From Enterococcus sp. DIV1094 (GTDB lineage: Bacteria; Bacillota; Bacilli; Lactobacillales; Enterococcaceae), in NCBI RefSeq assembly GCF_017316305.2, contig NZ_CP147250.1:1508001-1572000 (forward strand): DNA of 64,000 nt, in the 5' to 3' direction. The position numbers and the translations under genes are program-made. Below, piece after piece: positions 15,909 to 24,557 of this stretch. Numbering within the stretch: the first letter of the stretch is position 1; each line of letters begins with the position of its first letter. The notes under the pieces are model-generated. The model did not search any database. It worked only from the letters and a program-made list of their open reading frames with translations, and was not told where the DNA came from.

Positions 15909-15965
15909 TGTTTTCTTAGATGTGGTTTTTTTAGCAAGGTACTCCAAGGAAAAGAACACAAAAAT

Positions 15966-16000
15966 AGAGCCGCCAACCGATTGGTTTGTCGACTCTTTTC
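15966..16000 (-). terminator. Intrinsic terminator of the 56-residue gene
   Basis: On the minus strand, AGAGTCGACAAACC pairs imperfectly with GGTTGGCGGCTCT around AATC, followed by ATTTTTG. Confidence 0.6.
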
Positions 16001-16048
16001 AATACATATCCATGATGCGAACATCTCATCCTTTCACGAAAGCAACAG

Positions 16049-16219
16049 TCAATTTGGGCGAACTTCCTGCAGTTGTTTGACACGACCACCGATTTGATTG
16101 GCAAAGGTTTCTGATTCTTTTTTGTCTTTGAAGACAAGCAAGTTTTCCGGGTTTTTTTCACGTGTGCGACAGCCAGTTTTATCAATATAACCGTGTAGTA
16201 CTTTCACGACATACATCAT
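16049..16219 (-). CDS. Small conserved-looking protein, 56 residues
   Basis: A complete ORF from a double ATG (16219 or 16216) after AGGTGAT. The product begins MMYVVKVLHGYIDKTGCRTR and ends VKQLQEVRPN, with a beta strand, a Lys/Arg-rich turn and a helix (ESETFANQIGGRVKQL). No known family is assigned, but a terminator after the stop and a ribosome site before the start support expression. It reads alone, divergent in context from nothing nearby, between the insertion sequence and the thioesterase gene. Confidence 0.65.
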   Translation of the reverse strand: MMYVVKVLHGYIDKTGCRTREKNPENLLVFKDKKESETFANQIGGRVKQLQEVRPN

Positions 16220-16292
16220 AATCACCTGCTTTTTTTCTTTCCATTATACAAATCGGAGGTTAAAAGGCAAGAAAAAACACTTATTTTTCAAC

Positions 16293-16751
16293 TTATTTTT
16301 TGATTGTTGCAGAAGCGTGATCTGTATCGAGTTTTGCATAAGTGTGAAATAAGGCATCTAATTCGGGATTGATACGACTTAGTTTTGCTAAACGTTGGTT
16401 TTCTGCGAGCAGGAAACAATGTTGGCTCGTACCAGTTGTTCGTAATCGCTGATCTTCTGTACCATAGATCTCATAGCGGAAATTTAGGCGCGTTCCCGTG
16501 TAGCTCTCGATGATCGGTTGGATACGAATACTATCGCCATAGCGGATCATTTCTTTGTATTCGCAACTCACACCTAATACAGGAATAATGATTCCTTGTT
16601 CTTCGATTTTCTTATAACTAAAGTCTAAATGTTCCAATAACGCAACACGTGCTTCTTCAAACCAACGGATATAATTGCTGTGATGAATGATTCCCATTTG
16701 GTCGGTTTCGTAGTAAAAAGGCTCTCTGATGTAGCCAGTATATTTTTCCAT
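16293..16751 (-). CDS. Acyl-CoA thioesterase, YbgC/FadM hot-dog family
   Basis: 152 residues. The N-terminal motif YYETDQMGIIHHSNYIRWFE (residues about 12-31) is the 4HBT signature; the Asp of ETDQMG is the catalytic residue of the YbgC/FadM type. Such enzymes hydrolyse short or medium acyl-CoA or acyl-ACP thioesters in the cytoplasm. ATG 16751 with AGAAGGAG is chosen; the longer upstream reading lies in the neighbouring gene. It follows the NAD(P)H-hydrate dehydratase gene by 13 bp, so the two form an operon, but no shared pathway is obvious. Confidence 0.88.
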   Translation of the reverse strand: MEKYTGYIREPFYYETDQMGIIHHSNYIRWFEEARVALLEHLDFSYKKIEEQGIIIPVLGVSCEYKEMIRYGDSIRIQPIIESYTGTRLNFRYEIYGTEDQRLRTTGTSQHCFLLAENQRLAKLSRINPELDALFHTYAKLDTDHASATIKK

Positions 16752-16764
16752 GCGTCTGCTCCTT

Positions 16765-17592
16765 CTATTTTTGGCTAAAATAATGCATCCATTTTGGGAT
16801 TTCTTTACTGATTTGAGTCGGTAAAACGACATACTGCTCTTTTGCTAATTGGTCACCAATAAAACTATGCAAATAGACAGCGGCACTGATCGTTTTTTCG
16901 TTTTTGGGAAACTGAGCTAAAAAACCAGCAATCATGCCAGCTAAAGTATCACCCATCCCCCCAGTAGCCATTGCTGGTGAGCCGGCTGGATTGGGATAGT
17001 TCCCTTTTGGCCCATAGATCGTCGTTTGATGACTTTTTAAAACAAGGAATGCACCTAATTCTTGCTGCTTTTGCTGATTATGTTCCTGAGTTTGCTCATC
17101 CAAGTTCAAACCGCTGACCCGTTGCCATTCCATTTGATGCGGGGTGAGTACGGTTTGTTCTGGATAAGGTAGGGCAAGGGAATGTGTAGCAAGTAACGTC
17201 AATGCGGAGCCATCAATGACGATCCATTGTTTTTTCGTTTGATTGGTCAGGGTAAATTGCAGAAGCGCAAGACTTTGTTGGTTCGTTCCTAACCCTGGAC
17301 CAATGAGTAAGACGTCAGCATCTTCAAAAGCCGAATGCCATGTTTCTTTATTTGTCCAATCTCCCACCATTGCCTCGGGTAAATGACTATGGACTGCCAC
17401 ATGGTTGTTAGGATCAGTCACGACAGTCGTTAAACCAGCGCCACTATGGACAGCTGCTAATGCGCTCATGATGATCGCGCCACCAAACTGTTCATTTCCG
17501 CCAATCAGCACGACTTTGCCATACGTACCTTTATGCGATTCGATAGGGCGAGGAGTAATCACTTGCTGGAGTAGTTTTTCGTTTAATTCCAT
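16765..17592 (-). CDS. nnrD: ADP-dependent (S)-NAD(P)H-hydrate dehydratase
   Basis: 275 residues, normal length for the stand-alone CARKD domain without an NnrE epimerase domain. Motifs: GNEQFGGAIIMSALAAVHSG (about residues 27-46), LIGPGLGTN (about 95-103), and the nucleotide site NPAGSPAMATGGMGDTLAGM (about 204-223), where the Asp of GMGD is catalytic. It repairs hydrated NADH and NADPH using ADP. ATG 17592 with AAAAAAGGAGG is preferred to an upstream in-frame ATG. First gene of a two-gene leftward operon with the thioesterase. Confidence 0.92.
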   Translation of the reverse strand: MELNEKLLQQVITPRPIESHKGTYGKVVLIGGNEQFGGAIIMSALAAVHSGAGLTTVVTDPNNHVAVHSHLPEAMVGDWTNKETWHSAFEDADVLLIGPGLGTNQQSLALLQFTLTNQTKKQWIVIDGSALTLLATHSLALPYPEQTVLTPHQMEWQRVSGLNLDEQTQEHNQQKQQELGAFLVLKSHQTTIYGPKGNYPNPAGSPAMATGGMGDTLAGMIAGFLAQFPKNEKTISAAVYLHSFIGDQLAKEQYVVLPTQISKEIPKWMHYFSQK

Positions 17593-17735
17593 GGGGAAAG
17601 CCTCCTTTTTTTCATTATAGCCCATAATTTTTAAGGAAAAAACTGTTTCGTTTAGCCGTTGTCTGATTTTTTAAACAATTCTCCTGATTTATGTTATGAT
17701 GAACTCGTAGACTGAATGAGTGGAGGAGTAACTTT

Positions 17736-19154
17736 ATGACAATCAATTGGCAAAAAGAAGTCGAAGCACGTAAAGAAGACTTGCTTGAAGACTTAAAAAA
17801 TCTTTTACGCGTGAGCAGTGAACGTGATGATTCACAAGCAACGGAAGATGCACCGTTTGGACCTGGTCCTCGTGACGCATTGAAACACATGCTTGCATAT
17901 GGCGAACGTGATGGTTTCGTTGTAAAAAACGTGGACAATTACGCAGGTCACATCGATCTAGGTGAAGGGGACGAAACGTTAGGTATTTTTGGACATATGG
18001 ACGTTGTACCAGCTGGCGATGGCTGGGATACAGACCCTTACGAACCAGTAATCAAGGATGGGAAAATCTTTGCTCGCGGATCAAGCGATGACAAAGGACC
18101 AAGTATGGCTGCATACTATGCAATGAAAATCATCAAAGACTTAGACTTAGAATTATCGAAAAAAGTTCGTTTTGTCGTAGGTAGCGATGAAGAGAGTGGT
18201 TGGGCAGACATGGCTTACTACTTTGAACATGAAGAAGAACCTGATTTTGGTTTCTCACCAGATGCAGAATTCCCGATCATCAACGGAGAAAAAGGAAATG
18301 TTTCTTTTGCTTTGCGTTTTAAAGGCGATAATGCCGGCGACTATGTATTGAAATCATTTACGTCTGGTTTACGTGAAAACATGGTGCCAGGAACAGCAAC
18401 TGCAAAAATTGAAGTACCAAGTGCAGATTCAGCGATTGCTTTAGAAAAAGCATTTTACGAATTTGTTGAAGCAAATCCAATCAGCGGAACGATCGAAGCA
18501 GAGCATACATTTGTCACGATCAATGTAGTTGGTAAAGGCGCACACGGTGCAAGCCCACAATCTGGGATCAACGCAGGCTCTTTCTTAGCAAGCTTCCTTG
18601 ATAACTACGAGTTTATTGGTGCAGCCAAACAATTCATCCATGTGGCAGCAGCCTACGTCCATGAAGACTTCTATGGCGAGAAACTAGGCGTTGCTCATGA
18701 AGATGAAAAAATGGGTAAACTAACAATGAACGCTGGCTTGTTTGCGTTTAAAGAAAATGGATCAGAAGACGATAACTACATCAACATGAATTTCCGTTTC
18801 CCTAAAGGCACGACTACAGATGAATTGGAAAGCAAGCTGAACGAAACAGTCGCAGCAGAAGGCGCAACTGTCACTCGTGGCGCTCGTGTGATGGAACCAC
18901 ATTATGTACCAATGGATGATCCATTGGTTGAAACATTGTTGCAAGTCTACGAAGATCATACTGGCGAAAAAGGCTACGAACAAATCATCGGTGGCGGCAC
19001 ATACGGACGTTTATTGAAACGTGGGGTCGCTTATGGCGCAATGTTCCCAGGTTACACAGATACGATGCACCAAGCAAACGAATTTATGAGTCTAGATGAC
19101 TTATTCCGTGCTACGGCGATTTATGCGGATGCCATCTACCGTTTGGCGAAGTAA
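17736..19154 (+). CDS. pepV: Dipeptidase PepV
   Basis: 472 residues, the usual PepV length. M20-family metallopeptidase motifs: FGHMDVVPAGDGW (His ligand, about residue 86), GSSDDKGP (bridging Asp, about 118), GSDEESGW (catalytic Glu and ligand, about 152) and SPDAEFP (about 176); late motif GGTYGR and a His ligand in DTMHQANE near residue 440. It cleaves a broad range of dipeptides in the cytoplasm and feeds amino-acid supply. GGAGGAG precedes ATG 17736. Monocistronic, with a strong terminator about 130 bp downstream. Confidence 0.96.
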   Translation: MTINWQKEVEARKEDLLEDLKNLLRVSSERDDSQATEDAPFGPGPRDALKHMLAYGERDGFVVKNVDNYAGHIDLGEGDETLGIFGHMDVVPAGDGWDTDPYEPVIKDGKIFARGSSDDKGPSMAAYYAMKIIKDLDLELSKKVRFVVGSDEESGWADMAYYFEHEEEPDFGFSPDAEFPIINGEKGNVSFALRFKGDNAGDYVLKSFTSGLRENMVPGTATAKIEVPSADSAIALEKAFYEFVEANPISGTIEAEHTFVTINVVGKGAHGASPQSGINAGSFLASFLDNYEFIGAAKQFIHVAAAYVHEDFYGEKLGVAHEDEKMGKLTMNAGLFAFKENGSEDDNYINMNFRFPKGTTTDELESKLNETVAAEGATVTRGARVMEPHYVPMDDPLVETLLQVYEDHTGEKGYEQIIGGGTYGRLLKRGVAYGAMFPGYTDTMHQANEFMSLDDLFRATAIYADAIYRLAK

Positions 19155-19282
19155 AAATTGAAAACATGTTTGTTCGTAATAAAGCAATAATTGCGAAAAT
19201 CAGAAATAGTTGTACGTTTATTTTTGATCAAACATGATAAAATTCAATAGGTAATAAGCGATAAAGCCTTGAGTGGCAAATG

Positions 19283-19318
19283 ACCTTCAGAGAAGTGAGA
19301 TTCTCTGAAGGCTTTTTT
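19283..19318 (+). terminator. Terminator of pepV
   Basis: CCTTCAGAGAA (19284-19294), loop GTGAGA, TTCTCTGAAGG (19301-19311), then C and a T7 run. Confidence 0.93.
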
Positions 19319-19403
19319 TGACTCTGAATATTGCTTATTTGAATAAATGAATAAACATTAGGTTAACAAATCGATTATTTATTCGTTATAGTTGTAAAGG
19401 TTG

Positions 19404-19445
19404 TTTACAATTGTTTGTTTATCTAATATTATAATAAGTGTATAC
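19404..19445 (+). promoter_or_regulatory. Promoter and operator of the GntR regulator
   Basis: TTTACA (19404-19409), 17 bp, TATTAT (19427-19432). GTATAC at 19440-19445 covers the start point and matches the sites upstream of the PTS gene, suggesting autoregulation. Confidence 0.7.
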
Positions 19446-19468
19446 AAATTTTTGGAGGTGAAATAAAT

Positions 19469-20173
19469 ATGCCTAAATATATAGAAATCGCGCACTCTTT
19501 GAAAAATAAAATCATTGAAGGGGTGTTTAAAGAAGGCGAGCTATTACCGAATCAAGAAGCTTTAGCAAAAACCTACAATACGAGCCGAGTAACGATTAGA
19601 AAAGCGATACAACTGTTGATTGACGAATCTTTACTATACACAAGACGAGGCTCAGGGACATATGTTAGAAGTAACATTAAAAAGGACAATGAGAATGTCA
19701 CGCAAATCAATAGTGTATTTGGCACTTCTGCGCAAGAAGGTACAGAGGTGACGAGTAAAATCATTCGCTTTGATGTGCGTTTTCCAACTTCTTATGAATC
19801 CGAGGAGCTGCAAATAAAAGCGACTGATCCGGTCTATGACATCAAGCGTGTGAGGTATGTCAATGGGGAGGCTAGAAGTATTGAAAGTTCGATCATGCCG
19901 CTCAAGTACATCAAAGATTTGGATGAAGAAATCTTGAAGGGTTCGATCTATAACTATATCAGAGAAGAGCTGGGGTATGTGGTCAGTGCGGCCCGTCGCG
20001 TGATTATTGCTTCTAAAGCTAATCATCTAGACAGCGAAGAATTTGGGATTGAAGTAGGAGAGCCAATCTTGGAAACAAATCAGATCGTCTTTTTTGATGA
20101 TGGCACGCCGTTTGATTTATCTAAGACAAGATATCCTTACACATCTGGAAAAATCGTCGCGGATATCAATTAA
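19469..20173 (+). CDS. GntR/HutC-family regulator of beta-glucoside genes
   Basis: 234 residues. An N-terminal GntR winged helix (residues about 5-66: LPNQEALAKTYNTSRVTIRK, then the wing RRGSGTYVRS) is followed by a UTRA effector domain (about 85-230, with RVRYVNGEARSIESSIMPLK). GGAGGTG precedes ATG 19469. UTRA regulators sense sugar phosphates; the next two genes supply and cut 6-phospho-beta-glucosides, so the effector is probably such a compound. GTATAC-centred sites lie at its own promoter and on both sides of the PTS promoter. Confidence 0.9.
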   Translation: MPKYIEIAHSLKNKIIEGVFKEGELLPNQEALAKTYNTSRVTIRKAIQLLIDESLLYTRRGSGTYVRSNIKKDNENVTQINSVFGTSAQEGTEVTSKIIRFDVRFPTSYESEELQIKATDPVYDIKRVRYVNGEARSIESSIMPLKYIKDLDEEILKGSIYNYIREELGYVVSAARRVIIASKANHLDSEEFGIEVGEPILETNQIVFFDDGTPFDLSKTRYPYTSGKIVADIN

Positions 20174-20240
20174 AAATAATAGTTAAAGGACTTTACTTGT
20201 AACGATCAAGTGAGGTCTTTTTCTTTTATTCGAAAAATAA

Positions 20241-20312
20241 GTATACACTAATATAAATATTGTATTTACAAAAACGCTTACAGGTGATATTATGTATTAA
20301 AAGTTGGTATAC
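20241..20312 (+). promoter_or_regulatory. Regulated promoter of the beta-glucoside PTS operon
   Basis: TTTACA (20265-20270), 17 bp, TATTAT (20288-20293). GTATAC sites at 20241-20246 and 20307-20312 flank it, 66 bp apart, suited to repression by the GntR protein, possibly with looping. Confidence 0.7.
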
Positions 20313-20342
20313 AACTATAGACAATTTAGGAGGTACAAATAA

Positions 20343-21674
20343 ATGGATGAGAGAAAAAGGGAAGCTTTGATGGGGAAATTTGTGTTAACAGCTCAAAAAA
20401 TCGGTAATCAAATTTATTTAAGAACGTTACGCGATTCATTTGCTACTATTATGCCTTTATTCATTTTAGCGGGTATTGCTATTTTAATTAATTCAGTCGT
20501 GTTAGATCCATCGGGGTGGTTCCAAAATATGATCAGCGCGGATACGATGGTCTCTTGGCAAAACTGGGGCTCGATCATTACGAACGCGACCCTTAATATC
20601 ACTGGGATCATCCTTGTGATCACGATTGGCTATTTCTTATCAAAAAATAGAGAATATGATAACCCGATTGGTGTCGTGATCGCTGTTGTTCCAGCATTTT
20701 TGACGTTGCTTCCAACAATGATCGAGACAACGCCGATCGGTGCGGAGACTGCTGTGGAAATCGGTGGGGTCATCAGTTATGGGAATATTGGTTCAAAAGG
20801 CGTTTTTGCTGCGATCATTACTGGATTATTGGCAACAGAGCTATATATTCGTTTGACACGTTCTAAAAAATTACAAGTCAACTTAGGTGATAGCGTTCCG
20901 CCAGCAGTAGGAAAATCATTTAACACGATGTTCCCATTGATTATTGTCGTGTCATTGTTTGCTTTTGCCTCATTCTTGATCCAACTAACAGGAAATGATT
21001 TCATGAGGATCATTGAGCAATTCATCCAAGAACCGTTACGTGGTGTAGGGACTTCATTTTTTGGTTACTTATTTTTAGTTTGCTTTGGGAATTTACTCTT
21101 TTCTTTTGGGATTCATCAATCGGTCATCACAGGCCCGATCCTAGATCCATTATTGATGGTCAATATGAATGAGAACATGGCAGCGACTGCGAATGGGGAA
21201 GCTGCGCCTCATATCATCAACTCAGCGTTCCATCAAGTATATGGTGCTTTGATGGGTGGTACTGGTTCAACCATTGCTTTAGTGATCGCCATTTTGATTT
21301 TTAGCCGTTATCAAGCATATAAAGATTTGTCCAAATTAGCGTTAGGTCCTAATATTTTCAACATCAATGAACCTGTGATTTTCGGGTTACCGATCGTCTT
21401 CAACTTACCGATGATCATTCCTTTTGTATTATCCCCGATCGTTGGTACGACGATTGGCTATTTAGCAACATCGATGGATCTAGTCAATCGCTGCGTGGTG
21501 ACAATTCCTTGGACGACACCACCATTTTTAAGTGGATTTTTAGCAACAGCCGGTGATTGGCGAGCAATCGTTGTGCAGGCAGTCATTATCGTTGCCTTGG
21601 TATTCTTCTATCTGCCATTCTTAAAAATCAGTGAACGGGTGGCTCGTACAAATGCTGAAATGAGTCTTTCTTAA
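20343..21674 (+). CDS. PTS permease EIIC, cellobiose/lichenan (Lac) family
   Basis: 443 residues with about 10 membrane segments. Family features include RTLRDSFATIMPLFILAG near residue 29, the substrate-site segment NIFNINEPVIFGLPIVFNLP (about 338-357), and TTPPFLSGFLAT near residue 394. AGGAGG lies 8 bp before ATG 20343. It imports and phosphorylates beta-glucosides together with EIIA and EIIB proteins, which are not encoded here and must be supplied by another locus. It forms an operon with the 6-phospho-beta-glucosidase gene. Confidence 0.92.
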   Translation: MDERKREALMGKFVLTAQKIGNQIYLRTLRDSFATIMPLFILAGIAILINSVVLDPSGWFQNMISADTMVSWQNWGSIITNATLNITGIILVITIGYFLSKNREYDNPIGVVIAVVPAFLTLLPTMIETTPIGAETAVEIGGVISYGNIGSKGVFAAIITGLLATELYIRLTRSKKLQVNLGDSVPPAVGKSFNTMFPLIIVVSLFAFASFLIQLTGNDFMRIIEQFIQEPLRGVGTSFFGYLFLVCFGNLLFSFGIHQSVITGPILDPLLMVNMNENMAATANGEAAPHIINSAFHQVYGALMGGTGSTIALVIAILIFSRYQAYKDLSKLALGPNIFNINEPVIFGLPIVFNLPMIIPFVLSPIVGTTIGYLATSMDLVNRCVVTIPWTTPPFLSGFLATAGDWRAIVVQAVIIVALVFFYLPFLKISERVARTNAEMSLS

Positions 21675-21731
21675 ACAGATTACTAAAAGAAATCGATGAA
21701 CGATTAATAGAACAATGATTGGAATGAGAAG

Positions 21732-23114
21732 ATGGGAAAGAAAAAATTTTTCTGGGGAGATTCCTCCTCAAGTATGCAAACGGAAGGTGCTTGGAACGAA
21801 GGTGGCAAAGGGCCATCTGTTTATGACATTCGTGAAGCCACTGAAACTACTTCGGATTGGAAACATGGGATCGATCGTTACAACAGATATGAAGAAGATC
21901 TCGATTTGATGCAAGAAATGGGCATGAACTTCTATCGCTTTCAAACGTCTTGGTCACGCGTCAATCCACAGGGCGATGGGGCATTCAATGAAGAAGGACT
22001 CTTATTTTATGATCGCTATATCGATGCGATGTTGAAACGGAATATCGAACCGATGCTTTGTCTTTATCATTTTGATATGCCACTCCATCTTGCACAAAAT
22101 CACGAAGGGTTTATGAGTAAACATGTCGTAGATGCTTTTGTGGAATATGGGAAAAAGATGGTAGACCGCTACAAGCATAAAGTGAAGTATTGGGTAACGT
22201 TCAACGAACAAAACTTATATTCGACACCTTTAGCGCTGCTATATGGTGGAACATTGAATACGGAAGATACAGCGGATAATATTCATCAAATCGCGCATAA
22301 TATCATGGTCGCACATGCCAAAATCGCTAACTATATCCATGAAACGACAGATGGACAAATCGGTGGAATGCTCGCTTATTCCAATATGTACCCTGCGACA
22401 AATCATCCCAAAGATGTATTAGTTGCGAGAGAATGGGATGAATTTATCAATCAGAATCTTTTAGATGCCTTTTGTGGACGCGGTTATTCAAAACAAGTTT
22501 TGACGTTTGAAAAACAACATTTGAACGTAGATATGACAGAAGCAGAACTTACTGAAATCAGTAAAGTAACAAGTGACTATTTAGCATTCAGTTACTATTG
22601 CACTGGAAGTATCAGTCATAAAAATATTCCAGCAGATGTTGCACCAAATTATTATTTAACTTATGGTGAAGTGGAAAATCCATTTGTTTCAATGAACGAG
22701 TGGGGTCTAGGAATCGATCCCCTTGGGTTTAGAGATATCATTAACAAGATGTATCAAAAATATGATGTGCCGATTTTTCCTGTCGAAAACGGCATAGGTA
22801 CTCAGGAAAAGTGGGAGGACAACCAACCCATTCAAGACGATTACCGAATTTTTTATCATGAACAGCACATCAAAGCGATGCAAGATGCTATGCATATTGA
22901 CGGCTGCGAAGTGCTAGGCTACCTTGGTTGGGGGTTGATTGATTTACCTAGCTCAAAAGGTGATATGGAAAAAAGATACGGAATGGTTTACGTGAATAGA
23001 GGGAATCATGATTTACGTGATATGAAACGTGTACCAAAGAAAAGTTTCTATTGGTTCAAAGAGTTTCTTGAAAAAGAACAAAAATCATCGAATGATCAAA
23101 CAACAGTAAAATAA
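21732..23114 (+). CDS. 6-phospho-beta-glucosidase, GH1 family
   Basis: 460 residues. GH1 signatures: FFWGDSSSSMQTEGAW at the start, acid/base Glu in VTFNEQN (about residue 157), nucleophile Glu in FPVENGIG (about 355), and a late SSKGDMEKRYGMVYVN segment whose Ser/Lys/Tyr are typical of 6-phosphate recognition. It splits imported phosphorylated beta-glucosides into glucose 6-phosphate and an aglycone or glucose. It follows the PTS gene by 57 bp and ends at a terminator. The ribosome site is weak (GGAATGAGAAG). Confidence 0.94.
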   Translation: MGKKKFFWGDSSSSMQTEGAWNEGGKGPSVYDIREATETTSDWKHGIDRYNRYEEDLDLMQEMGMNFYRFQTSWSRVNPQGDGAFNEEGLLFYDRYIDAMLKRNIEPMLCLYHFDMPLHLAQNHEGFMSKHVVDAFVEYGKKMVDRYKHKVKYWVTFNEQNLYSTPLALLYGGTLNTEDTADNIHQIAHNIMVAHAKIANYIHETTDGQIGGMLAYSNMYPATNHPKDVLVAREWDEFINQNLLDAFCGRGYSKQVLTFEKQHLNVDMTEAELTEISKVTSDYLAFSYYCTGSISHKNIPADVAPNYYLTYGEVENPFVSMNEWGLGIDPLGFRDIINKMYQKYDVPIFPVENGIGTQEKWEDNQPIQDDYRIFYHEQHIKAMQDAMHIDGCEVLGYLGWGLIDLPSSKGDMEKRYGMVYVNRGNHDLRDMKRVPKKSFYWFKEFLEKEQKSSNDQTTVK

Positions 23115-23125
23115 GATGGAAAAAA

Positions 23126-23169
23126 GCTGTCTGTATCCGCTTGATCAAGTGGGTATAGATAGTTTTTTT
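23126..23169 (+). terminator. Terminator of the beta-glucoside operon
   Basis: CTGTCTGTATCC (23127-23138) pairs with GGGTATAGATAG (23151-23162), three G-U pairs, followed by T7. Confidence 0.85.
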
Positions 23170-23339
23170 ATCTATTGATTCGGTTTAAAACATAGACACA
23201 TTGCTCAAGATGGTCGCTGAGTGTAAGAGATCATTTTTCCTTTTCTTCCATAAAGGAAAGTCTTTTTTTATTTTTCAAAAAAATTCGTTCGTTCTGCCTA
23301 CATTTATTCAGTAGAATAGTTGCTAAAGGAGGGATTACG

Positions 23340-23519
23340 ATGGAATACGAAACATTAGAAAGTCTTAGAGAAAGACAACAACAAAAATTAGAAACAATGA
23401 AAAAACAAGCGATGAGTGAAGTGGACAGGAAGAAAGAAGGAGAGCAACAAAGAAAAGAAACATTACATAGTGGGGAATCTCAAGCTGTTGAGCAAAGCGA
23501 CAAAAATAAAGAGAGATAA
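23340..23519 (+). CDS. Small charged helical protein A, 59 residues
   Basis: ATG 23340 follows AAAGGAGGG. The product starts MEYETLESLRERQQQKLETM and is almost all Glu, Gln, Lys and Arg, giving one long amphipathic or coiled-coil helix. No family is recognised. It resembles small protein B 140 bp downstream in length and composition, which suggests a duplicated pair, perhaps stress-related. Too polar for a membrane role. Its strong ribosome site argues that it is made. Confidence 0.6.
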   Translation: MEYETLESLRERQQQKLETMKKQAMSEVDRKKEGEQQRKETLHSGESQAVEQSDKNKER

Positions 23520-23592
23520 ATTTTTCAACCATTCAATGTGTGGGATTGAAAATACTTGAATGTCCAATTTTCTTAGTCGATTGATGCTACTT

Positions 23593-23624
23593 CCTAAATC
23601 CCTATGATTGTAGTGGGATTTAGG
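23593..23624. repeat. Perfect inverted repeat without T-run
   Basis: CCTAAATCCC (23593-23602) and GGGATTTAGG (about 23615-23624) between the two small charged genes. Not followed by T's, so it may be an RNA processing or binding element, or a weak terminator. Confidence 0.55.
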
Positions 23625-23658
23625 GAATCAAGGCGATTCAAAAGAAAGGAGAAGGATC

Positions 23659-23844
23659 ATGGAAGAAAAAGAGCTGGATAAAATAAAAGAGAAAAGAAAA
23701 GAAGAAATCGAAGGTATGAAACAGCGTTCTTTTGCAGAAATAAGTAAAATAAAAGCGAAGAACATGAAAAAACTTAAACTAAACAAAGAGAACTTCAAAG
23801 AAAAAAGAGCAAAGGATCAAAAAAATGAAGGCCGTGCATTATAA
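23659..23844 (+). CDS. Small charged helical protein B, 61 residues
   Basis: ATG 23659 follows AAAGGAGAAGG. The product begins MEEKELDKIKEKRKEEIEGM and ends NEGRAL; more than half of its residues are Lys or Glu. It is predicted to be a single charged helix, like protein A upstream. Possible roles include nucleic-acid or protein binding and dehydration-type stress protection; none can be chosen from sequence. It is followed by a bidirectional terminator. Confidence 0.65.
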   Translation: MEEKELDKIKEKRKEEIEGMKQRSFAEISKIKAKNMKKLKLNKENFKEKRAKDQKNEGRAL

Positions 23845-23898
23845 AGTGTTCACTATTTAAAAAAGAGTTTCTCACAGCAGTCGTCAATAGTTAAAAAT

Positions 23899-23946
23899 CA
23901 GCCTACCCACCAAAGCTTGGAGTGTTTTGGTGGGCAGGCTCTTTTT
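23899..23946. terminator. Bidirectional terminator
   Basis: AGCCTACCCACCAAA and TTTTGGTGGGCAGGCT with T5 on the right. It serves the small-protein genes and the convergent PH-domain gene. Confidence 0.88.
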
Positions 23947-23959
23947 ATTGATCGTGAGA

Positions 23960-24340
23960 TTAAGATAAAACAGCCGCTGCTAGCGCTTGTTGGACGGCGA
24001 TGATATTCTTATCTTTTCTGAATTGTAGCGATTCAGCGGGTAATTCTGCACTAGAGATCCAAATCTTTAGTTCGGCATCTAAATCGAAATGTCCGCTTGT
24101 TTCAATCGAAAAACGTGAAATCGAGCGATAAGGAATCGATTTATATTCGCTTTTTTTGCCAGTCATTCCTTGTTTATCAACGATGATCATTCGTCGATCC
24201 GTAAAAATAATCAAATCGCGTACTAATTTGAATGCTAACTCGACCTGTTCTGTTGGAATCAAGATTTCTTGAACTTCTCTCGTAATATTCGTTGTATCTT
24301 TTTGAGTGGCATTGCCCATCAAGCCATCAAATAGTCCCAT
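23960..24340 (-). CDS. Bacterial PH-domain protein
   Basis: 126 residues. After a short leader (MGLFDGLMGNATQKDT) the rest is one bacterial pleckstrin-homology-like domain (bPH_1/YvbH type): LIPTEQVELAFKLVRDLIIF, TDRRMIIVDKQGMTGKKSEY, SIPYRSISRFSIETSGHFDL and a final helix. Such proteins are cytoplasmic and of unknown function. AGGGG precedes the ATG. Monocistronic, convergent with the small charged genes. Confidence 0.88.
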   Translation of the reverse strand: MGLFDGLMGNATQKDTTNITREVQEILIPTEQVELAFKLVRDLIIFTDRRMIIVDKQGMTGKKSEYKSIPYRSISRFSIETSGHFDLDAELKIWISSAELPAESLQFRKDKNIIAVQQALAAAVLS

Positions 24341-24557
24341 AAAAGCACCCCTTTGGTCATAGAATAAAAAAGCAAGTATTTCTTAAAGTCATTGTAACAA
24401 AGCTTTTGAATGAACTATAGTTTTATTATTCAAAAATAAGAAAAAACTATATGATTCATACGAATGATTTCAAAAAACTATCCTTAAACAGATGGTTTGA
24501 GGTTTGACTTTATTAATGTTACGGTTGTTATGTAATTGAGAATAAAGGAGGCAAACT

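Noticed and set aside
15931-16185. 84-codon minus-strand ORF beside the insertion sequence
   Set aside because: It overlaps the better supported 56-residue gene in another frame and has no ribosome site.
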